NCBI GenBank assembly: GCA_023390175.1
Contig: JAEWDK010000024.1
Span: forward strand, 1 to 64,000
Direction of reading: 5' to 3'
Length of the DNA stretch: 64,000 nucleotides
From: Bacillota bacterium
GTDB lineage: Bacteria; Bacillota; Clostridia; Oscillospirales; Acutalibacteraceae
Part shown: piece after piece, positions 8,266 to 16,536 of the stretch
Layout: every line of letters starts with the position of its first letter
Numbering within the stretch: the first letter of the stretch is position 1
Translations under genes and position numbers: made by a program
The notes under the pieces: model-generated
Told to the model about the DNA's origin: nothing
Database searches by the model: none
What the model saw: the letters and a program-made list of their open reading frames with translations, nothing else

Positions 8266-9219
8266 TTATGCGCCGATCAGCGCAGCACCGATAATTCCCG
8301 CGTCATTGCCGAGCTGAGCCTTACACAGGATGGTCTTTTTCGCGGTGTTGATCGTATATACCTCGTGGGCGACATATTCGCGCAAAGGCTTTAAGAGGGT
8401 CTCGCCTTCGTTGCAGATGCCTCCGCCGATGCACAGAATGTCCGGCTGGAAGGTGTTGATGCAGTTGGCGAGCCCGCAGCCAAGGTAAGCGATGTATTCA
8501 TCCACTACCGCTTTGCCGATCGGGTCGCCTGCGCGCATTGCGTCAAACGCGGTGCGGCCGCTCACGTTGTTCAGGTCACCGTTCACCAATGTCCAAATCG
8601 GGCTGTTATGGTTGGTCGTTTTTTGCATGGCTTCCTTTGTCTGGGCAATTAAACCCGTGGCGGAAGCGTACGCTTCCCAGCAGCCGTTGCGCCCGCAGGT
8701 GCAGTGGCGCCCGTTGAAAACAATAACGGTGTGGCCCATTTCGCCCGCGGCATAGTTAAAGCCCGCGTAAATTTTGCCCCCAAGAACAATTCCGCTGCCG
8801 ACACCCGTTCCAAGTGTAATCGCAAGGCCGTTCTCCGCTCCTTTTAAGGCGCCCGCCTTGTATTCGCCGTAGGCTGCCGCGTTGGCGTCGTTCTCGACAA
8901 TTACTTTTTTGTTCAGCCTTGCTTCCAGTAAATCCTTCAGCGGATAATTGTTCAGATACAGATTATTGGCAAATTCCACAACGCCGGTGTGGCGATTCAC
9001 TGTACCCGGTGTGCCTACGCCGATCCAGGGAATATCGTTAATTGTAATTTTTGCATTCTCAAGAGCTTCTAAAGCAGTGGTAGCGAGCTGCTCGCAGAGG
9101 TCGTCCGGGGCAGAAGGCACTCTGGTTTTTCTTTTGGCAGTTGCAAGAATCTGGTAGTTTTCATCCACGACACCGGCAGCAATGTTTGTCCCGCCCAGGT
9201 CGATTCCTAAGTAATACAT
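8266..9219 (-). CDS. glcK: ROK family glucokinase
   Basis: Phosphorylates glucose with ATP to glucose 6-phosphate. The N-terminal phosphate-binding motif GIDLGGTNIAAG, the catalytic aspartate region VENDANAAAYGEY near residue 105 and the ROK zinc motif CTCGRNGCWE near residue 172 are all intact. At 317 residues it is full length and, lacking an N-terminal DNA-binding domain, is an enzyme rather than a NagC-type repressor. An AGGAGG site precedes the ATG. It is first in an operon with galM. Glucose is the expected substrate, although other ROK sugar kinases cannot be excluded from sequence alone. Confidence 0.93.
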   Translation of the reverse strand: MYYLGIDLGGTNIAAGVVDENYQILATAKRKTRVPSAPDDLCEQLATTALEALENAKITINDIPWIGVGTPGTVNRHTGVVEFANNLYLNNYPLKDLLEARLNKKVIVENDANAAAYGEYKAGALKGAENGLAITLGTGVGSGIVLGGKIYAGFNYAAGEMGHTVIVFNGRHCTCGRNGCWEAYASATGLIAQTKEAMQKTTNHNSPIWTLVNGDLNNVSGRTAFDAMRAGDPIGKAVVDEYIAYLGCGLANCINTFQPDILCIGGGICNEGETLLKPLREYVAHEVYTINTAKKTILCKAQLGNDAGIIGAALIGA

Positions 9220-9261
9220 AATATGGTCCTCCTTATTTGTGATATCGAATCAATATTTATC

Positions 9262-9291
9262 AGTATAGCATCTTCTTCTGCTAAAAGTAAA
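9262..9291 (-). promoter_or_regulatory. glcK-galM promoter
   Basis: On the minus strand TTTACT (9286-9291) and TATACT (9262-9267) with an 18-bp spacer, about 45 bp upstream of the glcK start. Confidence 0.6.
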
Positions 9292-9317
9292 TATATTGGA
9301 CAGGATATCAGAAAAAA

Positions 9318-9347
9318 TTGTTACTCTGTGTAAACTTGTGCTATAAT
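9318..9347 (+). promoter_or_regulatory. Promoter of the sugar transferase gene
   Basis: TTGTTA and TATAAT with an 18-bp spacer. Downstream, in the leader at 9373-9386, lies a perfect 14-bp palindrome AAGTCCGCGGACTT that could be an operator or a small hairpin. Confidence 0.55.
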
Positions 9348-9429
9348 ATCAAAAGTTAATTAGCTACAAATAAAGTCCGCGGACTTGAGCCATAATTGGC
9401 TTGATTAAAATAAAATCCGATTGGAGTAA

Positions 9430-10149
9430 ATGCAAGTGATCTATGACGAACTTCCCGAAAGCATGAAAAGCGAACCTGTCAAATCTTATGTGCAGCTGCT
9501 GAACGGGCGGCGTTTTTCACTTTCCGCGAAACGCGTGTTCGACCTTGTGGTGTCCTTCGTTATCCTTGCGGTGCTTTCGCCGCTCCTGCTGCTTTTGGCG
9601 CTTGCAATCAAGCTTGACTCCAAAGGCCCGGTATTTTACCGCCAGGTGCGCGTCGGCCGCTATAATCAGGATTTTAAAATTTTCAAATTCCGTACGATGG
9701 TGCAAAACGCGGATCGGGTCGGCCCGCCGCTCACAGTGGGAGATGACCCGCGTGTCACCCGTGTCGGCCATTTGATCCGCAAGCTGCGCCTCGACGAGTT
9801 CTCGCAGCTCCTGAACGTGCTGGGCGGCAGCATGAGCCTGGTCGGCCCGCGGCCGGAGGTTCGCAAGTATGTGGATGTTTACACCCCCGAATATATGGCA
9901 ACCCTGCTGATTCGTCCCGGAATCACCGCGACCTCGAGCATTGCCTTTAAGGATGAGGACAGGCTGCTGAATTCCGGCGGAAATCCGGAGGAAATTTATG
10001 TGGAGCAGATTCTGCCCCCGAAAATGGTACTGAACCTTGCGTATCTGAAAAAAATCAGCGTTTGGAACGACATTAAAATTATGTTTCAAACGGTTGCCGC
10101 CGTTTTTTTGCCGCAGGGCAGGCCCGAAGAAAAGCCCCCGGAAAAATAA
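9430..10149 (+). CDS. Bacterial sugar transferase (polyprenyl-phosphate hexose-1-phosphate transferase)
   Basis: Transfers a sugar 1-phosphate from a nucleotide sugar to undecaprenyl phosphate, the first step in making surface polysaccharides. A single N-terminal hydrophobic helix (about residues 38-62) precedes the catalytic core with GPVFYRQVRVG, FKFRTM, LDEFSQL.N and SLVGPRPE motifs, so it belongs to the monotopic small PGT class. 239 residues is typical. No other glycosyltransferases neighbour it, so the polysaccharide cannot be named. The start is ATG 9430 or GTG 9436; GGAG sits close upstream and suits the GTG spacing slightly better. Confidence 0.9.
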   Translation: MQVIYDELPESMKSEPVKSYVQLLNGRRFSLSAKRVFDLVVSFVILAVLSPLLLLLALAIKLDSKGPVFYRQVRVGRYNQDFKIFKFRTMVQNADRVGPPLTVGDDPRVTRVGHLIRKLRLDEFSQLLNVLGGSMSLVGPRPEVRKYVDVYTPEYMATLLIRPGITATSSIAFKDEDRLLNSGGNPEEIYVEQILPPKMVLNLAYLKKISVWNDIKIMFQTVAAVFLPQGRPEEKPPEK

Positions 10150-10206
10150 TTGCAAACTGTCATATTTCACCTTGTACCTGACAATAATAGGTATGAGGTG
10201 ATTTTT

Positions 10207-10386
10207 ATGTTCCAGCTTAGGCCGGATGAGCCGAAAAGCCAAAAAGAAATCGATAACGAAATCAGAATTATGGCGGCAACCCTGCTGAATATGAACCGGG
10301 GCGTTATTCCGACGGATGTGATGGGCAGCTACACCGGAACTGCGGAGGACGGGGAAGAGCCGACACAGGACGCCGACGATCTTTAA
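10207..10386 (+). CDS. Small conserved protein, function unknown
   Basis: A 59-residue, acidic, soluble protein starting at the ATG behind GAGGTGA. It contains KEIDNEIRIMAATLLNMNRG followed by a Gly/Asp-rich acidic tail ending DADDL. No known domain is recognised and no membrane segment is visible. It follows the sugar transferase by 57 bp and could be cotranscribed. The well-spaced ribosome site and high coding character of the sequence support a real gene. Confidence 0.6.
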   Translation: MFQLRPDEPKSQKEIDNEIRIMAATLLNMNRGVIPTDVMGSYTGTAEDGEEPTQDADDL

Positions 10387-10508
10387 AAATTCAGCAATAT
10401 TTTTCAATCATTCATCATAGTAATGGGTAACGGTGGAGGAATCTGCCAATACGCTCGCTTCGCTATCCTTTTGGGCGGAGCGAACCATGCGGGACGGTGG
10501 GTGATTGT

Positions 10509-11510
10509 TTGATTAGCCGTATTTTAAAGATGAAAAAGATTCTGGCTTTACTGTTTGTCGCGCTAATCGCTGTGGCGGCCGTGGGCATTTCGTGCCGCTT
10601 TGCGGCTCCCGATTCTGTTGCCGCGGAAGCGGAAACGCAAAAAAGCAATTATATTAAATGGGTCCAATTTGATGTGCCGTATCTCGCGCTGCAAAAGGCA
10701 CTCAAAATTGATATCGATTCCCATGAACACGGCGGCAATGTCAGCTGGATTCAGCTCCTTGCATATTTGGGTGCGAAGTACGGCGGAAATTTTGCCAATT
10801 ACAAAAGCAACGATATGGACGCGCTTGTAACAAAACTGCAGTCAAAGAGCATGGAAGAAATTACGTCAGGCATGAAGCTGTATTCCTATTACAATGAAGC
10901 GTATTCTGCGGTGCTCGGCGGCCTTGTGGGAACCTATAAGGTCAATGGAGAAGAAAAATACGGGTTAATGGGATTTTCCCCGATTGCGAAAACATTTCCC
11001 TATGAGGATTATGACGACTTCGGCACACGGCGCACCTACGGCTTTACGCGTCCGCATTTGGGTCATGACCTGATTGCCGCTACCGGTACTCCGGTTATTG
11101 CGGTAGAATCCGGCGTGGTGGAAGCGCTGGGTTGGAACCAATACGGCGGCTGGCGCATCGGTATCCGCAGCTTTGATTCACACCGTTATTATTATTACGC
11201 TCATTTAAGGCAAAACCGGCCGTATGCTGAAGGGCTTGCAGTCGGCCAAACGGTAACAGCCGGTGACGTGATTGGGTATGTTGGGCATACGGGGTACAGC
11301 ACCACGGAAAATGTGAACAATATCCGGCTTAGCCATCTGCATTTCGGTCTTCAGCTTATTTTTGACGAAAGCCAAAAGGAAAGCAATAACGAAATATGGG
11401 TGGATGTTTACCCCCTTACAATGCTGCTTCACAAAAATCAGTCCGAGGTTGTCCGCGACAACACAACCAAAGAATATCACAGTAAAAATACAATTGAAAT
11501 AAATAAATAA
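10509..11510 (+). CDS. Exported M23 family metallopeptidase
   Basis: Zinc endopeptidase of the LytM/DD-endopeptidase type, expected to cleave peptidoglycan cross-bridges outside the membrane. A signal peptide or N-terminal anchor (KKILALLFVALIAVAAVG) precedes about 150 residues of undefined sequence. The M23 core follows, with the HLGHD zinc motif near residue 185 and HLHFG near residue 277, so all metal ligands are present. The start is uncertain: TTG at 10509 has GGGTGAT just upstream, while ATG at 10530 gives a cleaner signal peptide but no ribosome site. It appears to be monocistronic, ahead of the tRNA. Confidence 0.87.
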   Translation: MISRILKMKKILALLFVALIAVAAVGISCRFAAPDSVAAEAETQKSNYIKWVQFDVPYLALQKALKIDIDSHEHGGNVSWIQLLAYLGAKYGGNFANYKSNDMDALVTKLQSKSMEEITSGMKLYSYYNEAYSAVLGGLVGTYKVNGEEKYGLMGFSPIAKTFPYEDYDDFGTRRTYGFTRPHLGHDLIAATGTPVIAVESGVVEALGWNQYGGWRIGIRSFDSHRYYYYAHLRQNRPYAEGLAVGQTVTAGDVIGYVGHTGYSTTENVNNIRLSHLHFGLQLIFDESQKESNNEIWVDVYPLTMLLHKNQSEVVRDNTTKEYHSKNTIEINK

Positions 11511-11528
11511 TCAATCGTAAAATTTCAT

Positions 11529-11557
11529 TTGATTTTGCCGCCGCGCTATGCTATAAT
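11529..11557 (+). promoter_or_regulatory. Promoter of tRNA-Leu(UAA)
   Basis: TTGATT at 11529-11534 and TATAAT at 11552-11557, spacer 17 bp, 16 bp before the tRNA 5' end. Confidence 0.75.
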
Positions 11558-11572
11558 ATCAAATGTTGATTT

Positions 11573-11659
11573 GCTGGTGTGGCGGAATCGGCAGACGCAA
11601 GGGACTTAAAATCCCTCGGTGGCAACATCGTATCGGTTCAAGTCCGATCACCAGCACCA
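11573..11659 (+). tRNA. tRNA-Leu (anticodon UAA)
   Basis: An 87-nt class II tRNA with encoded CCA. The 7-bp acceptor stem GCTGGTG/CACCAGC is perfect, the anticodon loop reads CTTAAAA giving UAA, a variable arm is present and the T-arm contains GGTTCAAGTCC. A terminator follows at once. Confidence 0.95.
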
Positions 11660-11660
11660 A

Positions 11661-11696
11661 AACAGGGAATACCCATTTCGGGTATTCCCTGTTTTT
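11661..11696 (+). terminator. Terminator of tRNA-Leu(UAA)
   Basis: A perfect 14-bp stem (AACAGGGAATACCC with its complement) followed by TTTTT, starting one base after the CCA end. Confidence 0.9.
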
Positions 11697-11810
11697 GCGT
11701 GGATGGTCCCATTTCTCGAACCATATTGCAGGTTGGGAGAAACATTAAAAAATGAAACCCTTCGGAATAAATGCAGGGACTCGCGGAACGCGCGCCGTTA
11801 TTGCGCCGCC

Positions 11811-11831
11811 CAAGTCCGATCACCGGCACCA
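11811..11831 (+). repeat. Decayed copy of the tRNA-Leu 3' end
   Basis: Twenty of 21 bases match the 3' end of the tRNA at 11639-11659, including CCA. The upstream 50 bases do not fold as a tRNA. Like the true tRNA, it is followed by a strong hairpin terminator. It may be a relic of a duplicated tRNA gene or of an integration event that used the tRNA 3' end. Confidence 0.7.
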
Positions 11832-11837
11832 ACGCGG

Positions 11838-11883
11838 TTCCAACCCCAATACCTATTTTGGGTATTGGGGTTGGAATTTTTTT
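11838..11883 (+). terminator. Terminator after the tRNA remnant
   Basis: A 16-bp stem (TTCCAACCCCAATACC with its complement) followed by seven T. It resembles the real tRNA terminator in position and style. Confidence 0.85.
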
Positions 11884-12016
11884 ATTATAAAGTCAGTTCA
11901 AAAGGGCTTAATTCAGCTAAGATTGACGTAATTGGTCTTGCTTTGCCTAAATTAGCCCCGCCCGTGGGGGCACGGTTATATTTGTGCATTTTAACTGTAC
12001 TATAGGCAGGCAGGAC

Positions 12017-12044
12017 TTGACTTTTCATAATATAGGTATAAAAT
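12017..12044 (+). promoter_or_regulatory. Likely promoter of rplY
   Basis: TTGACT and TAAAAT with a 16-bp spacer, 60 bp before the L25 start. The rest of 11884-12103 holds only a short GC hairpin near 11957 and no gene. Confidence 0.5.
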
Positions 12045-12103
12045 CAAAGTGACGAATACATAAAGTCTAAAGTTAATGGCGTAAAACCAGAAGGAGTATT
12101 TTT

Positions 12104-12688
12104 ATGGAAGAGATAATTTTAAAAGCAGCGGCAAGAAGTGAAAAACCGAAAAAAGTCAGGAATGAAGGTTTTATTCCAGGTGTTCTTAACGGCCCCGGTA
12201 CAGCTTCTGTCCCCGTGCAGTTCGAAAGCGTAGCACTGAACAAAATCATCACAAGGCACGGCACAAATGCCAAGCTGTGGGTTGAATTGGGTGATGAAAA
12301 AAAGTTTGGCTTCATTAAGGAAGTTCAAAAGCATCCGGTGGAAGGAAAAATCATTCATATTGACATCCAGCTGGTCTCGAAAGATCAGGATGTTAAAATG
12401 CAGCTGCCGATTGTTTTCCATGGCCATGCTGATCTGGAGCACAAACTGCTTCAGCTGCAGGTTCACAAAACAGAGATCGAGGTTGAGGGAAAAGCAGAGC
12501 TTATGCCCGATGAGGCCGTAGTTGATGTTTCAGAGAAAAAATTAGGGGAAACCATCACCGCTGCCGATTTTCACCTGCCTGCAGCGATTAAAATACTTGA
12601 TCCGGAACACGAAGTTTATGCCTCTGTCAAGGCGGTTAAGGAAGAAGCCGTTGAGGAACCCGAAGAAGCTGCGCCGGCCGAACAGTAA
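12104..12688 (+). CDS. rplY: 50S ribosomal protein L25 / general stress protein Ctc
   Basis: Binds 5S rRNA in the large ribosomal subunit. The N-terminal L25 domain (about residues 1-90, with VRNEGFIPGVLNGPG) is followed by the TL5 domain (about 95-175) and an acidic Glu/Ala-rich tail. 194 residues is the long Ctc/TL5 form typical of Gram-positives. In Bacillus this protein is stress-induced; nothing here shows whether that holds. An AGAAGGAG ribosome site precedes the ATG. It is monocistronic, with its own promoter and a downstream hairpin. Confidence 0.95.
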   Translation: MEEIILKAAARSEKPKKVRNEGFIPGVLNGPGTASVPVQFESVALNKIITRHGTNAKLWVELGDEKKFGFIKEVQKHPVEGKIIHIDIQLVSKDQDVKMQLPIVFHGHADLEHKLLQLQVHKTEIEVEGKAELMPDEAVVDVSEKKLGETITAADFHLPAAIKILDPEHEVYASVKAVKEEAVEEPEEAAPAEQ

Positions 12689-12769
12689 ATTATCAAATGG
12701 TAGCCGCATGTTTTTTTCACAGCTTTTGTTTGTTCCATTGGCGGCATAAAAGTAAATCAATATCAATGC

Positions 12770-12808
12770 AACCCTCGCCGGCCTGTTGGCTGACGGGGGT
12801 TATTTTAT
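12770..12808. terminator. Terminator between rplY and the deacetylase gene
   Basis: A GC-rich hairpin with AACCC/GGGTT ends followed on the plus strand by TATTTTATTT. It separates two convergent genes. Confidence 0.65.
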
Positions 12809-12837
12809 TTCAATTTAGAATAAAAATTTTAGCGCTG

Positions 12838-13728
12838 TTATTTTTTTAATCTGAATTTCAAAGTTTTCATGGCCTCCGTAATCACTTTTTCAATGCTTTG
12901 CCCGTGCGAGCGGCATATCCGTTTTAAATCATATAAACTGTCCCTGTCCTTCGTAATTAAATTTACACCGTAATCACAGGAAAGGGTCGCCTGAAAGCCG
13001 ATTCCTTTTAATATTGCATCCGTACTTTTACTTGATTTTCCGTAAGGGTACGCAAACGTATTGGGGGTTTTTCCTGTCATAGATTTGATTTCCTCCTGAA
13101 ATTTGCCAATGTCATCCGTCATTACTTTCTCATAGTGTGATAATGTTTCCCCCGACATTTGTGCGCATCCGATTCTTCCTTTGCTGAAAAAATGTAAATT
13201 GTATGTATGGTTCTGGACTTCAACATATCCGGAATCAAGCATCTCGTTCAGCTGGTCCCACGTTACATGGGAATAGTCGAGATTATTGTCGGGTATTCTG
13301 GTAAAGTCATCCGTGTTTTTCCCGATAATCGAGAATACAATTTTTGTATTGTACTTTTTCAGCAGAGGAAGAACATATACGTAATTATTCAGGTAACCGT
13401 CGTCAAATGAAAGGATAATCGGATTTTTGGGGAGTTCTTCTCCGTTGTACACATAATTAATCAGCTGGGTCATTGTTATTGCCGTGTAATTGTTTTTTGA
13501 TAAATATTTCAGGTCGCTTTCAAATTCATAGGGGCTAATCACATCTTTTCCCAGCTTATAAGTTTTTACTTCGTGGTACATAATGATTGGGACACAGGTC
13601 GTATCTTTATTGAGCGAAACGGCGTCAATTTCAGATCTGCTGTTTTTGACTGATATAAACAATACCGCTGCAAAAATCAGCAGTAATAAAACAATGCCCA
13701 CGGTCTTGTATCTGATTTTAATAATCAT
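12838..13728 (-). CDS. Membrane-anchored polysaccharide deacetylase
   Basis: NodB-fold enzyme removing acetyl groups from an extracellular polysaccharide, possibly peptidoglycan. A single N-terminal membrane helix (VGIVLLLLIFAAVLFISV) anchors a catalytic domain with ILSFDDGY (two aspartates), the zinc motif QNHTYNLH and FAYPYGK. The start at 13728 has GGAGG nine bases upstream; an upstream ATG at 13743 overlaps that site. The asparagine synthetase gene lies 213 bp upstream on the same strand but with its own hairpin between them, so they are probably separate units. The true substrate is unknown. Confidence 0.9.
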   Translation of the reverse strand: MIIKIRYKTVGIVLLLLIFAAVLFISVKNSRSEIDAVSLNKDTTCVPIIMYHEVKTYKLGKDVISPYEFESDLKYLSKNNYTAITMTQLINYVYNGEELPKNPIILSFDDGYLNNYVYVLPLLKKYNTKIVFSIIGKNTDDFTRIPDNNLDYSHVTWDQLNEMLDSGYVEVQNHTYNLHFFSKGRIGCAQMSGETLSHYEKVMTDDIGKFQEEIKSMTGKTPNTFAYPYGKSSKSTDAILKGIGFQATLSCDYGVNLITKDRDSLYDLKRICRSHGQSIEKVITEAMKTLKFRLKK

Positions 13729-13875
13729 GCTTGATTCCTCCATGCTCGTTCTTTATACTGAACCAAGGCCGGCCGAAAACCGGCAGTAATTCAGTATATG
13801 TAACTTAAAATGGAAAAATATCAGCCGGTCACCATTAATCTGTTCGCTGAAGCGGAAGAAGGGGCAACATAACAA

Positions 13876-13908
13876 GGGCTGAGTCCGATACAATACCGGG
13901 CTCAGTCC
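13876..13908 (-). terminator. Hairpin after asnB
   Basis: The arms 13876-13887 and 13896-13908 pair with two G-T wobbles. The T-run on the minus strand is weak, so termination may be partial. Confidence 0.45.
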
Positions 13909-13940
13909 TCACTCTTATATAAGAAGGTTCTTTCATCGCA

Positions 13941-15794
13941 TTATAAATCAATTGCGATTTCATACTTTTTCAGCCAGTAATTGATTTGCAGCAGGTATGC
14001 CATCATCTGCGGCCCCGCCATCAGCTGCCCGAACCACGGCTTGCCGTAATCGGACTTTTCACCCATCAGGTCTGCAACCGCGTTCTTGCTGACGAGCGTA
14101 TGAATCGGTTCGTTTTTATCCGCCATTACGCTTTGCAGCCTTTGCCTTACAATCATTTCATAGGCAGGGTTGTGGGTTTTCGGGTATGGGCTTTTTTTGC
14201 GCAGCAGAACGTCTTCGGGCAGCCATGGCTTGGCGGCGTCGCGCAGAAGCCCCTTCACTACGCCGTCGTGGCATTTGTACTCCCATGGGGCGTTAAACAC
14301 GTACTGCACCAGGCGGTGGTCGGCGTACGGCACGCGCACTTCAAGGCCGCTGGCCATGCTTGCCCTGTCTTTACGGTCGAGCAGAGTGGACATGAACCAG
14401 TTAATATTGAGGAATGAAATTTCCCGGCGGCGTTTTTCCTGTGCGCTTTCACCTTCCAAAACCGGTACGGCGGAAATGGACTCTTCATACCGCTGGTTCA
14501 CATATTCATCAATTTGCAGCGCGTCGGCAATTTCGGGAATCAGCAGACCGGTTCGAACCGACAAATCCGGCGACCATGGGAAACAGTGGCCCTCGAACGC
14601 TTCTTTTTTGTGGAACCATGGGTAGCCGCCAAACACTTCGTCGGCGCACTCGCCGCTGATTCCAACCACATGGTTTTTCTTTATCAGGCTGCAGAAATGC
14701 AGCAGGGAGGAATCCACATCCGCCATGCCGGGCAAATCCTTCGCCGTGACGGAATCGTAAAGCCGGTCGGCCAGGCTCACGTTGTTGCATTCCAAATACT
14801 GGTGGTTCGTTTTGCAGAATTCCACCATTTTGTCGACCCACGGCCGGTCGGCGTCCGGCTGAAAAGCTGTCGGTTTAAAATACCGGTCGTTTCCGGTAAA
14901 ATCAAACGAATAGGTGGAAAGAGTCTGGCCCGAATTGCTGTAGCTCCTTGCGGCCAGTGCGGTGATAATGCTGGAATCCAGTCCGCCCGAAAGCAGTGTG
15001 CACAGCGGCACATCCGAAACCAGCTGCCTTGTAACGGTATCTTCCAGTAAATACCGCACTTTTTTTACCGTATCCTCATAGCTGTCGGGGTGCTCCCAGC
15101 TTTTCAACCGGAAATACGGCTCTGCTTTAAAGCCATCCCGGTTAAATACGGCGCAGTGGCCCGGCTTAATTTCAAAGATGTTTTTGAATACACCAACCCC
15201 GGCGGTTCTTGCCGGCCCAAGCCCGAAAATTTCACACAAACCCTGCCGGTCAATAATCGGGTTGATTCCCGGGTACTCGAACAACGCTTTTATTTCGGAA
15301 GCGAACACCAGCCGCCCATTTTCAATGGAATAGAACAGCGGCTTCACCCCAAAACGGTCCCTGCACAAAAAACAGCAGCCGCGTCTTTGGTCATCCACAG
15401 CAAAAGCAAAGATGCCGTTCAGCTTTTCGGCACAGTCAAATCCGAACTGGACATAGCATTTTAAAAGAACTTCCGTGTCGCTTCTGGTTTGAAACGTATG
15501 TCCCAGGGCCTTCAGCTCATCCCGCAGCTCGTCGCTGTTGTAAAGCTCGCCGTTGTAAACGATTGTGTAGTCAAAGTCATCGGCGACTGTACTCATCGGC
15601 TGCTTTCCGCCCTGAATATCCACGACCGCCAGCCTTGCATGCGCAAGCGCCGCGTGAGCGGATACATGTATTCCGCTGTCGTCCGGGCCGCGGTGCTTTA
15701 ACCGGCTGCCCATCCGTTTTGCCAGTGCACCCCAAAACAGCACTTCATCGCTCAAGTCGTCGTTATAATCACAAAATCCTGCAATTCCGCACAT
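13941..15794 (-). CDS. asnB: Asparagine synthetase (glutamine-hydrolysing)
   Basis: Makes asparagine from aspartate, ATP and glutamine. It starts MCGIAGF with the glutaminase Cys exposed after Met removal. The class II amidotransferase domain (1-190) has KHRGPDDSG, and the synthetase domain has the LLSGGLDSSI pyrophosphate loop near residue 268. 617 residues is full length. Homologues of this size also act in sporulation (AsnO) or amidate cell-wall precursors, and I cannot tell these apart. GAGGT lies upstream of the ATG. It is a single gene. Confidence 0.93.
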   Translation of the reverse strand: MCGIAGFCDYNDDLSDEVLFWGALAKRMGSRLKHRGPDDSGIHVSAHAALAHARLAVVDIQGGKQPMSTVADDFDYTIVYNGELYNSDELRDELKALGHTFQTRSDTEVLLKCYVQFGFDCAEKLNGIFAFAVDDQRRGCCFLCRDRFGVKPLFYSIENGRLVFASEIKALFEYPGINPIIDRQGLCEIFGLGPARTAGVGVFKNIFEIKPGHCAVFNRDGFKAEPYFRLKSWEHPDSYEDTVKKVRYLLEDTVTRQLVSDVPLCTLLSGGLDSSIITALAARSYSNSGQTLSTYSFDFTGNDRYFKPTAFQPDADRPWVDKMVEFCKTNHQYLECNNVSLADRLYDSVTAKDLPGMADVDSSLLHFCSLIKKNHVVGISGECADEVFGGYPWFHKKEAFEGHCFPWSPDLSVRTGLLIPEIADALQIDEYVNQRYEESISAVPVLEGESAQEKRRREISFLNINWFMSTLLDRKDRASMASGLEVRVPYADHRLVQYVFNAPWEYKCHDGVVKGLLRDAAKPWLPEDVLLRKKSPYPKTHNPAYEMIVRQRLQSVMADKNEPIHTLVSKNAVADLMGEKSDYGKPWFGQLMAGPQMMAYLLQINYWLKKYEIAIDL

Positions 15795-15904
15795 AACAAT
15801 ACCTCGCTTTCATAAAGTCAACTACAGCCGGTGTAATTGACTTTTCTATATTATGCGGAGATATCATTATGGTTAATGGTTTGATTTTGAAAATATGGCA
15901 TCAT

Positions 15905-15934
15905 GAAAAAAGCCGCTCCCGAAACGGAAGCGGC
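15905..15934 (-). terminator. Terminator of the AraC-DUF1836 operon
   Basis: A GCCGCTTCC/GGAGCGGC hairpin with one mismatch, followed on the minus strand by six T. Confidence 0.8.
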
Positions 15935-15978
15935 AGCAGACTGTGAAAAAGTTGTACGGTTCTCAGGTTGAACGGCAA

Positions 15979-16536
15979 TTATTCTTTCTTCTCGTTCTTT
16001 TCCCGCTCGGCGGCGGCGGAAAGCTCGCTCAGAATCCGTTCGGATGCCGTGCGGCGCGCGTTGGCTTCAATGGAAAGCTCAATGGCAAGGCGCGTCAGTT
16101 CTGCTTCACCCTGCGGTGCGGCAGTTTCCACGCGCTCACAGACTTCTTTGAGCGCAGCGGACTGGGCAGCGCAAAAACGGTCATACATTTCATTTTGGGA
16201 TGCGTCTTTCAGCAGCGTTTTAATCAGCCAGGAAACGTCCTGGATGGAAAGAACCTGCTTTAGCATACAGATGACCATCAGCAGCGCCAAATGTTCGCGC
16301 GAATACTTCTTCTGCTCCGGGCGGGGCAGAACACCGTCCTTTACATAATTGTTGATCATGCTTGAAGTCAGCAGGGTAGCGTTGCTGCTGCGCTCGAAAA
16401 GATGGAGCTGCTTATCCATGTAGGTTAATACCTGGTCCATATACAGGTAAATTTCCGGCAGTCTGTCCCATTCCACAGCGTTATATTCTTTGGTGTTCTT
16501 AGCCCATTCTGCAATAATATCGGTTGCTTCACTCAT
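15979..16536 (-). CDS. DUF1836 domain protein
   Basis: A 185-residue cytoplasmic protein of the DUF1836 family, which has a MerR-like helix-turn-helix (around SSMINNYVKDGVLPRPEQKKYS, residues 58-80) and is presumed to regulate transcription or interact with regulators. No effector domain follows; the C-terminus is rich in Glu and Lys. It overlaps the upstream AraC-type gene by 4 bp (ATGA), so the two are translationally coupled and probably act in the same response. Function within the family is unproven. Confidence 0.85.
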   Translation of the reverse strand: MSEATDIIAEWAKNTKEYNAVEWDRLPEIYLYMDQVLTYMDKQLHLFERSSNATLLTSSMINNYVKDGVLPRPEQKKYSREHLALLMVICMLKQVLSIQDVSWLIKTLLKDASQNEMYDRFCAAQSAALKEVCERVETAAPQGEAELTRLAIELSIEANARRTASERILSELSAAAEREKNEKKE

